6,286 bases of DNA, taken from positions 1 to 6,286 of the forward strand of contig JAUVBS010000136.1 in NCBI GenBank assembly GCA_030591105.1, in the 5' to 3' direction. Made by a program: the position numbers and the translations under genes. Below the pieces are notes generated by a model that worked only from the letters and a program-made list of their open reading frames with translations, made no database searches and had not been told where the DNA came from. Source of the DNA: a bacterium (GTDB taxonomy: Bacteria > Krumholzibacteriota > Krumholzibacteriia > LZORAL124-64-63). Of the stretch, positions 1-5,096 are shown one piece after another; position 1 is the first letter of the stretch; every line of letters starts with the position of its first letter.

Positions 1-419
1 AAAGCACGTGGCTGCGCCCCGGCGAGGACCACGGCCTCGCCGTAGACCGGGTAGCCCAGGTTCGGAACCAGGACATTGTCGCCCTCCTCGACATACGCCA
101 GCGGCAAATGAGCCAGACCTTCCTTGCTACCGATCAGCACCTGGATCTGTTTTTGTGGATCGACCTGCACGCCGTGCCGACGCGCCAGCCAAGCGGCGAT
201 CGCTTCACGCAGCTCTGGCGCTCCCTCCTGCGCCGGATAGCGGTGGCCAGCGGGCTGACGGATCGCCTCGGCCATCCGTTCGAGCAACTCAGCCGGAGTC
301 GGTCGGTCCGGATCGCCGATACCGAGGTCGACGACATCGACGCCGGCGGCCCGCGCGCGTCGCTGCGCCGCGTCGAGCTGCGAGAATAGGTAAGGCGGCA
401 GCTTGCTCAGACGTCCCAC
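1..419 (-). CDS. dapL: LL-diaminopimelate aminotransferase-type PLP enzyme, N-terminal part (runs off the window edge)
   Basis: This is a fold-type I (class I/II) PLP aminotransferase of the DapL group, which converts tetrahydrodipicolinate directly to LL-diaminopimelate for lysine and peptidoglycan synthesis in the cytoplasm. Only 139 codons are present, against about 385-390 residues for the family, so the PLP lysine is outside the window. Visible family marks are LPPYLF at residues 7-12, DLGIGDPDRPTP at 31-42, GHRYPAQEGAPELREAIA at 58-75, the phosphate-loop segment LIGSKEGLAHL at 95-105 and NLGYPVY at 120-126, where related enzymes usually have PGYPVY. I chose the GTG at 419-417 because AGAGAGG lies 8 nt upstream and family proteins begin just before the RLxxLPPYLF segment. 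The reading frame stays open further upstream, but through the terminator hairpin. A related alanine or broad-specificity aminotransferase cannot be excluded from this part alone. Confidence 0.78.
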   Translation of the reverse strand, partial: MGRLSKLPPYLFSQLDAAQRRARAAGVDVVDLGIGDPDRPTPAELLERMAEAIRQPAGHRYPAQEGAPELREAIAAWLARRHGVQVDPQKQIQVLIGSKEGLAHLPLAYVEEGDNVLVPNLGYPVYGEAVVLAGAQPRA

Positions 420-427
420 CCGTTCGA

Positions 428-434
428 CCTCTCT
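428..434 (-). promoter_or_regulatory. Ribosome binding site of the aminotransferase gene
   Basis: On the minus strand AGAGAGG is followed by 8 nt and then GTG at 419. No ATG is available nearby in this frame, so this site decides the start. It lies only 18 nt beyond the U-tract of the terminator hairpin upstream. Confidence 0.55.
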
Positions 435-452
435 GTTCGGTACTTGCGCCAG

Positions 453-487
453 AAAAACGGCCCCGCGGGCGCCGCGCCCGCGGGGCC
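453..487 (-). terminator. Strong intrinsic terminator downstream of the TPR gene
   Basis: A perfect 13-bp GC-rich stem (459-471 paired with 475-487) with a 3-nt loop is followed on the minus strand by one G and five T residues (457-453). It starts 66 nt past the TPR stop codon and fits Rho-independent termination of that gene. The opposite side has no T-run, so it works for minus-strand transcripts only. Because it ends 18 nt before the aminotransferase ribosome binding site, it could also act as an attenuator for that gene. Confidence 0.85.
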
Positions 488-553
488 TCCGTCCCGCATT
501 ATACACCGATGCTACGCAGAATCCAGCAGCCGAACCGGGTCGGTCCCGCTCCG

Positions 554-1729
554 TTAGCCGCCCTGCGCTTCCTTCTGCTTTTTCTTCTCGTTGTAGTCGA
601 TGTACTGATCCATCCGACCGATCTCGGAGTAAGCCTGGGCGACCCAGTCGGTATCGCCACTGGCGAGATACCGGCTGAACTTGGCCTTGGCCTCCTCGTA
701 GTCGCCATTACACTCGAGCGCTTTGCCCCAAGCGTAATAAACCTTGCCGATGGCCTTCTGCCCCTGCGACTTGTGACTGGCCACCGCCGCCGAGGCCTGC
801 GCCTGGGCAGCCGAGCACTGTCCGGCCTCGACCATCACCTGGATCATCGCCGCGGTCGATGCCATGTCGTTCGGCTTGAGCTTCAGGTAGCTCCCGTAAG
901 CGTCGGCACTCTTGGCCTTCTGGCCCAGCTGATCATAGCAACGGGCCAAGCTCAGATATGCGTTGGCATTCTGCGGATTCTGGGCGACCAGTTGCTCGAA
1001 CTGTTTCGAGGCCGTCTTGTAGTCGCCACTTTTCATCGACGCCACCGCCTGGGCATAAGCGGTCGTACCGCCGGCCGAACTGCCGTACTGCTTGGCGAGT
1101 TGATCGTAATGCGCCGCCTTGTCGAGGTTACCGATCTTCCGCTGTTGGTCGGCGGCCTTCTGGCACGCCTTGGTCAGCTGAGGCAGAATCTGCTCGCGCA
1201 ATTGAGGGCAGGTCTGCTCGGCGTGCTGCAACGTCTCTACCGCCTGTGTCGTGAAGTTAGCAGCCATGTGCAAGATGCCGAGGTTGAAATTGATGCCGCA
1301 ATCGTCCGGCAGCTGCTGCTGGGCCTTCATGTACTCCGCGCGCGCTGCCTGGTAATCCTTGTCCTTGGCGTACGCCTTGGCCAGGCTGGCGTAATCGGCC
1401 GCGACAACGTCTTCGCCCTGTACCTCGACGGCCCGCCCATAGGCCCTGATCGCCAGATCGTATCGGCCCAACTTGAGGTAAGCTAATCCCAGACCCCGCA
1501 AGGAGTAGACGTGTTCCGGGCAGAAATCAAGGATCGACTGCAGGCGCGGAATGGCCAGGTCCCACTGTTGTTTCTGGATGAACTGATGGGCCTCCTGGTA
1601 AGCGCGGTTGGCCTCGTTCTGACGTTCGGAATCGCATTCGGCCTGCGCACCCACACCCCAGGTGCAAGCGACCAATCCGGCCAGCAGGCTCAAACAGATT
1701 TTGGTATAAACGGTCCTCGGCTTGCGCAC
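554..1729 (-). CDS. Exported TPR-repeat protein of unknown specific function
   Basis: This 391-residue protein is built from tetratricopeptide repeats, helical pairs that hold partner proteins; no catalytic domain is visible. The start is GTG at 1729, with GGAGGT 6 nt upstream, and it gives a proper signal peptide: basic n-region (residues 1-10, MRKPRTVYTK) and hydrophobic core (11-21). Two cleavage modes fit: a lipobox L19-V20-A21-C22, or signal peptidase I after A28-Q29-A30. It therefore acts outside the cytoplasm, in the periplasm or as a lipoprotein. TPR-like units lie at about 39-72, 73-106, 110-141, 144-176, 223-253, 256-288 and 325-360, with typical W/L-G-Y-A-F-A-P spacing (for example GLGLAYLKLGRYDLAIRAY at 79-97). 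The middle (177-222) is a less regular helical stretch, and the tail is charged (EKKKQKEAQGG). It has ten cysteines, unusually many for a TPR protein and compatible with disulfides after export. It is probably monocistronic, with a strong terminator behind it and no evident link to the molybdenum genes. Confidence 0.85.
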   Translation of the reverse strand: MRKPRTVYTKICLSLLAGLVACTWGVGAQAECDSERQNEANRAYQEAHQFIQKQQWDLAIPRLQSILDFCPEHVYSLRGLGLAYLKLGRYDLAIRAYGRAVEVQGEDVVAADYASLAKAYAKDKDYQAARAEYMKAQQQLPDDCGINFNLGILHMAANFTTQAVETLQHAEQTCPQLREQILPQLTKACQKAADQQRKIGNLDKAAHYDQLAKQYGSSAGGTTAYAQAVASMKSGDYKTASKQFEQLVAQNPQNANAYLSLARCYDQLGQKAKSADAYGSYLKLKPNDMASTAAMIQVMVEAGQCSAAQAQASAAVASHKSQGQKAIGKVYYAWGKALECNGDYEEAKAKFSRYLASGDTDWVAQAYSEIGRMDQYIDYNEKKKQKEAQGG

Positions 1730-1735
1730 GGGGAT

Positions 1736-1741
1736 ACCTCC
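1736..1741 (-). promoter_or_regulatory. Ribosome binding site of the TPR gene
   Basis: GGAGGT on the minus strand lies 6 nt before the GTG at 1729. This near-consensus site fixes a GTG start that yields a well-formed signal peptide. Confidence 0.7.
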
Positions 1742-1770
1742 GTTGTCGGGGCGAAATTGGCGCGGGATAC

Positions 1771-1801
1771 AAAACTAGGCCCGGGGTCGCCAGGTCTGCC
1801 T
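1771..1801 (-). terminator. Possible intrinsic terminator after yqeB
   Basis: On the minus strand AGGC (1801-1798) can pair with GCCT (1780-1777), and CCTGG (1794-1790) with CCCGG (1785-1781) around a CGAC loop. There is a 3-nt bulge and one mismatch. The hairpin is followed by AGTTTT (1776-1771). It sits 26 nt beyond the yqeB stop, the right place to end the operon, but it is imperfect and its T-run is short. I found no convincing -35/-10 pair for the TPR gene in the same gap (1730-1827). Confidence 0.35.
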
Positions 1802-1827
1802 CAAACTAACCGTTACCGGCTCTCCTG

Positions 1828-2640
1828 TCAATTCTCGGCTCCTGGCGGTGCCGGTCTCGCACCGAGCCGAAGTAGCCCTTCGAGCACCCCTCCCGCGATG
1901 GCGAGCGCCTTGTCCGAAACCAAACCCGGATCGATAGCGGCGCCGCGGGGATCGATATCTCCAACCTTCATTCCTGCAAAAAGTTCCACATCTGATGAGA
2001 TCAAACCCCGCACACGCCCGGCGATCTCAGCACGGACCGGCCGACCGTCCACGGTACCGATCGTATCACCCGCGTATACCAGATCACCGATCACACACCG
2101 TGGTGTCAGATACCCCACGCCAGGCGCGCGCAACAGGCGACTGGCGGTGGCACCGCCCACGTCACCGGGGATACCGGTATCGGCGAGCGCCTGCCCGGCA
2201 TCGATAACCGTACCCAACCGCGCGCCACGGTGGGTCTCAACGATCAGATCCGCGTCTTTGCCACAGCGAAAACCCGGCCCGAGGCCGATCAGCGGGGCCG
2301 CGGCCCGTGGCAACGGATCCGGGGCCCGCTTGGTCATCCGGGCATCGATCACCACATCGGGCCTCAGGCGGCCCCTCTGATCGCCGTCCGGCGCAACGAT
2401 GACGGTCACTTCGCCACGGCTCCACACCGCTTCTGATGGCAGGGCCAGCCGACCAGTGACACCCTCGACCGCCACCTCGCCGATCCGAACCGCCTCGCTG
2501 AAACAGACCAGGCGTCGTACGGCAAGCGGCGCGGCGACCTCCGCCATCAAGACACGGTAGCCGCAACGTACCAAGCGCCACCCCACTCCGGAGGCGAGTT
2601 CGCCCGCACCCTGGATCCAGATGCCTGCGTCGTCGGTCAC
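1828..2640 (-). CDS. yqeB: YqeB (EF2563) family protein, selenium-dependent molybdenum hydroxylase system
   Basis: This 270-residue protein belongs to the YqeB/EF2563 family, which marks selenium-dependent molybdenum hydroxylase maturation; its exact reaction is not known. The N-terminus has a Rossmann-like nucleotide-binding start, IWIQGAGELASGVGWRL (residues 7-23), followed by EVAAPLAVRRLVCFSEAV (34-51), a family signature. The centre carries LIGLGPGFRCGKDADLIVET (117-136), then HRGARLG and DTGIPGDVGG (154-163). The C-terminal part (about 183-232), with VYAGDTIGTVDGRPVRAEI and KVGDIDPRG, resembles a barrel-sandwich (biotinyl-like) fold; that is inference. The start is GTG at 2640, overlapping the xdhC stop as GTGA, with GGAGG 4 nt upstream. 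The frame is open to 2838, but that part only mirrors xdhC. Cysteine 126 in the GPGF-R-C-G loop is unusual as I recall the family. It is the last gene of the operon. Confidence 0.88.
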   Translation of the reverse strand: MTDDAGIWIQGAGELASGVGWRLVRCGYRVLMAEVAAPLAVRRLVCFSEAVRIGEVAVEGVTGRLALPSEAVWSRGEVTVIVAPDGDQRGRLRPDVVIDARMTKRAPDPLPRAAAPLIGLGPGFRCGKDADLIVETHRGARLGTVIDAGQALADTGIPGDVGGATASRLLRAPGVGYLTPRCVIGDLVYAGDTIGTVDGRPVRAEIAGRVRGLISSDVELFAGMKVGDIDPRGAAIDPGLVSDKALAIAGGVLEGLLRLGARPAPPGAEN

Positions 2641-3527
2641 GGTACCTCCGGCTGATCCGCGGGCGTGGTACGGGGGCAGCACCGGTGCAGATATACGCCC
2701 TGCATTTGGCCGTTGTCCCCGTGAATCAACGGCACAGCGCGCAGGACGGCGAGCGCCTCGGCCAGCACGCTCAAGGCGATTTCCCCGGGGGTCTCGGCGC
2801 CCACAGTGAGCCCGACTGGCATCTGGATGCGCTGCCAACGCTCCCGCGCCTGCGGGTGGTCGCCGCAGAGTCCGGCCAGTTTCGCAACTTTGGTACGGCT
2901 ACCGATCACTCCTAGATAAGGGAGTTCAATTCCTTGTTTAAGTTCGGCCGCCAGGACGGCAGCGAGGTACTGCCCGTCGAGCTCGTGGCTACGGCTGGCA
3001 ATGAGGATGGCGGTACGCGGGGTGATGGTCAGGTGGGCGGCCAGCTTCTGCGGATCGGCCTGCATAACGGTCGCGCCGGTCACGTCAGTCAGAAAATCGG
3101 GCCGGTCGTCCACCAGTACGAAGCGCCACGCGAGCGAGGCACCGAGGCGTACCACGGCACGGCCGATGTGCCCGGCACCGACGACCCAGAACGGCTGGTT
3201 GTTGCCGATCGGTTCGAGAAACAGTTCCAGCTCACCTCCGCACGCCGCCAGATCACCACGCAGATCGAGCTGCAGCCGTCGGCACACACCGTCGCTCAGA
3301 ACCTGGCGAGCCTCGGCAACCACCAGGGCTTCCGCCCGGCCACCGCCCACGCTGCCGGTGACGCGCCCGTCGGCGTGCACGATCATCTTGCTGCCCAGAT
3401 GCCGCGGCGTCGAGCGCTGTGCACCGATCACCGTGGCCAGCACACCGTGCTGACCGTCGGTAACCATCTCGGCCAGAACCCGGTAGAGATCCACCTCTTC
3501 ACCGCGGTGCCACTTCGCGTCGCTCAT
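2637..3527 (-). CDS. xdhC: XdhC/CoxI family molybdenum-cofactor maturation chaperone
   Basis: XdhC-family proteins bind molybdenum cofactor, guard it while its terminal oxo ligand is replaced by sulfur (possibly selenium here), and pass it to xanthine dehydrogenase-type enzymes in the cytoplasm. The 296 residues hold both usual domains. The N-terminal XdhC/CoxI domain has LATVIGAQRSTPRHLGSKM (30-48), GSVGGGRAEA (58-67) and the conserved CGGELELFLEP (96-106). The C-terminal Rossmann domain has FWVVGAGHIGRAV (113-125), the acidic strand end VLVDDRPDF (137-145), SRSHELD (178-184), YLGVIGSRTKVAKL (204-217) and TPGEIALSVLAE (246-257). The GGGR form lacks the Cys seen in the CoxI-type GGC motif. 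A CC pair (283-284) lies in a short C-terminal tail. ATG at 3527 overlaps the upstream stop as ATGA, preceded by GAGG; its own stop overlaps yqeB. The tight coupling supports joint production of all four proteins. Confidence 0.92.
   Translation of the reverse strand: MSDAKWHRGEEVDLYRVLAEMVTDGQHGVLATVIGAQRSTPRHLGSKMIVHADGRVTGSVGGGRAEALVVAEARQVLSDGVCRRLQLDLRGDLAACGGELELFLEPIGNNQPFWVVGAGHIGRAVVRLGASLAWRFVLVDDRPDFLTDVTGATVMQADPQKLAAHLTITPRTAILIASRSHELDGQYLAAVLAAELKQGIELPYLGVIGSRTKVAKLAGLCGDHPQARERWQRIQMPVGLTVGAETPGEIALSVLAEALAVLRAVPLIHGDNGQMQGVYLHRCCPRTTPADQPEVP
2645..2649 (-). promoter_or_regulatory. Ribosome binding site of yqeB inside the end of xdhC
   Basis: GGAGG on the minus strand lies 4 nt before the GTG at 2640. 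The spacing is short but, with the GTGA overlap, it settles the yqeB start and excludes the open frame extending to 2838. Confidence 0.6.
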
Positions 3528-4192
3528 GGGTCCTCTTTCGGTGGAGTGCTCGGCTGGTCAACAGTCCGCATCGTTAAATCTGCCGGGTCGTCGTAGTCCG
3601 CCACCACCCCGGGATCGTCAAGCGCGACCAAGCACCGGACAATCCGTTCACGCCGATCTCCGCGGACACTGGCGTCGCACACTTCGCGTAGGCGGTCGCA
3701 CATGCGGCCCGGGAGATCTGGGTCGGCCAGGACCTGAAACGACGCCACCGGCATCACCACCGGGTGGCCAGGCCGATCACCGTAACCCGCCACGAGCAGC
3801 GCGTTGGGTTCAGCTTGCGATCTTGCCCTCAACGTATGCAGCGACGCCGCTCGCACCTCCGGCAGATCGACCGGGTGCAGCCACAAATGGCTGGCCGTAC
3901 CGGCAAGCACTGCCAGTGCCGCACCGGCCGAGGCCGCCGTGCCGGCGCCGGGTGCCCGCTCGATCCAGCGCTGCACGGCACCGCTGGTGACCGCCGGTTC
4001 ATAGAGACGGCGCAGCTGGCCGGTCGTCACCACCGCGACTGGTAACCCCGCCGTACCGTAGAGCCGCGCGATCCGGACCAGGAACGGATCGTCGTCGCCC
4101 GGCAGACGGCAGAGCCCCTTCGGTCGGCCCATCCGCTGGCTCTCGCCACGGGCGAGGATCACCGCCCAGTCACATCGCTTCAGATCGCTCAC
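3524..4192 (-). CDS. mocA: MocA-like molybdenum cofactor nucleotidyltransferase (MobA-like NTP transferase)
   Basis: This 222-residue cytoplasmic protein has the MobA-like NTP transferase fold. In this setting it most likely joins CMP from CTP to molybdopterin to make the cytosine dinucleotide used by xanthine dehydrogenase-family hydroxylases. The nucleotide loop is ILARGESQRMGRPKGL (residues 12-27), with Lys25 in the catalytic position; the loop has ARG where AAG or AGG is usual. The metal-binding Asp is D109 in LHPVDLP (105-111). RPGHPVVMP (140-148) matches the GHP segment of E. coli MocA, and LDDPGVVADYDDPADL (191-206) is the typical C-terminal signature. A Pro-rich tail ends the protein. 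GTG at 4192 overlaps the yqeC stop as GTGA, with AGGAG 7 nt upstream. CTP rather than GTP specificity is inferred from context; a guanylyltransferase (MobA) is less likely because the neighbours serve cytosine-dinucleotide enzymes. Confidence 0.82.
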   Translation of the reverse strand: MSDLKRCDWAVILARGESQRMGRPKGLCRLPGDDDPFLVRIARLYGTAGLPVAVVTTGQLRRLYEPAVTSGAVQRWIERAPGAGTAASAGAALAVLAGTASHLWLHPVDLPEVRAASLHTLRARSQAEPNALLVAGYGDRPGHPVVMPVASFQVLADPDLPGRMCDRLREVCDASVRGDRRERIVRCLVALDDPGVVADYDDPADLTMRTVDQPSTPPKEDP

Positions 4193-5037
4193 CCGGCATC
4201 TCCTGGGCCGATGTTTTCAGTCGCGCGGTACGCGGTGCGTAGATTGCGGCGTTCCGGATCCAGCTCGCAGAACAGTACCAGCGGTAGGCGCGGTTCGGCC
4301 ATGACCCGGGCGACAAAATCGAACAGACCGATGCCGTCGTCCAGATCGCCGAGCTGCGTCAAGGCCAGTGCGACCGGTACCGAGCGCGGTACGCGGTCGA
4401 GGTAGCCGCCCGGCTCCATAAGCAGCGCGTGGAACTGCTGCCAATCCCAGCTCGCGTCGGCCGCGACCCCCACGAGCGGGCCCGGCGGCAACTCGTCCCA
4501 GCGGTGGACCACCTGACCGACCGGCTCGGCCAGCGCTCCGATCCCGACCACCAGCACAGCCAGCGAGGTACGCCCCGGCCAGCGTGGCTCGTCAGGCCGG
4601 TGTAACTTGACCGGCTGACCGGCTGCACCGTCGGCTTCGACCAGCACGACGTGGTCCGGCGCCAGAGACGCGAGACGGTCCACCTGTTCCGGTTCGAGTC
4701 CACGCCACTTTCCGTCGGCGTGCGTGCCGTCGCACAGGTAGCACCAGCTCGGCAGCCGTCCAGCCGGTGCAGCGGTTTCCGGCCCGCCGTCGGGATCGTC
4801 CTCGCCGCCCTCCCGTGCTGCGGCCGCAACCAGCTCGCGCCACTGAACCACCGGCCAGGCGGACACCGGTTCGCTGCGCGTCGTGGTCGTCAGGATCACC
4901 GGTACATCCTCGGCACGGTACTGCGCACCGCACGCCAGCATGAGCGAGGTCTTACCTCCACCACCGGCGAACGCGACCACGTGACCCGCTTCACGGGGCA
5001 AGAACTGGTGCCAGTCGGTGAGAAACGCAAAGTCCAT
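4189..5037 (-). CDS. yqeC: YqeC-family P-loop protein, selenium-dependent hydroxylase accessory
   Basis: This 282-residue protein is a P-loop NTPase-like member of the YqeC family, found with selenium-dependent molybdenum hydroxylases; its biochemical step is unproven. VVAFAGGGGKTSLM (residues 20-33) is the Walker A motif. ILTTTTRSEP (48-57) is the family TTTT segment. HVVLVEADGAAGQPVKLHRPDEP (129-151) includes the Walker B-like VEADGA and the conserved K-L-H-R-P-x-E-P. VVGIGALAEPVGQVVHR (163-179) is another family block. An insert at about 72-103, rich in Asp, Glu and Pro, ends in a CxxC (C99, C102) before DGKWRGLEPEQVD, which I do not recall as a family feature. ATG at 5037 is chosen because the motifs follow at normal distance; upstream there is only a weak GGA. 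It is first in the operon, 59 nt after the glycosyltransferase stop, and its TGA overlaps the mocA start. Confidence 0.88.
   Translation of the reverse strand: MDFAFLTDWHQFLPREAGHVVAFAGGGGKTSLMLACGAQYRAEDVPVILTTTTRSEPVSAWPVVQWRELVAAAAREGGEDDPDGGPETAAPAGRLPSWCYLCDGTHADGKWRGLEPEQVDRLASLAPDHVVLVEADGAAGQPVKLHRPDEPRWPGRTSLAVLVVGIGALAEPVGQVVHRWDELPPGPLVGVAADASWDWQQFHALLMEPGGYLDRVPRSVPVALALTQLGDLDDGIGLFDFVARVMAEPRLPLVLFCELDPERRNLRTAYRATENIGPGDAG
4200..4204 (-). promoter_or_regulatory. Ribosome binding site of mocA inside the end of yqeC
   Basis: AGGAG on the minus strand lies 7 nt before the GTG at 4192. It supports the GTG start, which shares four bases with the yqeC stop. Confidence 0.65.
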
Positions 5038-5096
5038 GGCTTGTCCGCTTCACCTAGGTCCGCGACTCAGCCGCGGTCATACCGATTGAGCTCGGA
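5038..5096 (-). other. Short gap between the glycosyltransferase and yqeC
   Basis: These 59 nt hold the leader of yqeC. A 5-bp stem with a 7-nt loop (5060-5064 with 5072-5076) is present but has no T-run after it, so it is not an intrinsic terminator. No clear -35/-10 pair is visible; TATGAC near 5083-5078 is only a weak -10-like element. The operon may be read through from the glycosyltransferase gene or have its own weak or regulated promoter here. Confidence 0.4.

Noticed and set aside
8..1486. A 492-codon open frame on the plus strand
   Set aside because: It runs antisense across the aminotransferase, the terminator and the TPR gene. Its product is Arg/Pro-rich, then Leu-rich, with no family motif, as expected from GC-rich codon bias opposite real genes.
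1828..1830. The TGA stop of yqeB as a possible selenocysteine codon, given the selenium theme
   Set aside because: Readthrough would add only four codons before TAA, and the SDMH trait uses a labile selenium cofactor, not selenocysteine. There is also no convincing SECIS-like hairpin just after it.
1511..2380. A 289-codon open frame on the plus strand
   Set aside because: It lies antisense to the TPR gene start, the intergenic gap and yqeB. Its Ser/Pro/Arg-rich product resembles nothing and has no ribosome binding site that I can see.
2641..2838. A 66-codon N-terminal extension of yqeB
   Set aside because: The stretch overlaps xdhC in another frame, is Arg-rich and has no family similarity. 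The GTG at 2640 has a ribosome binding site and the coupling overlap.
2934..3596. A 220-codon open frame on the plus strand
   Set aside because: It is antisense to xdhC, whose domains and motifs are complete and unmistakable.
5060..5076. Stem-loop between the glycosyltransferase and yqeC as a terminator
   Set aside because: The stem is only 5 bp and no T-run follows on the minus strand.
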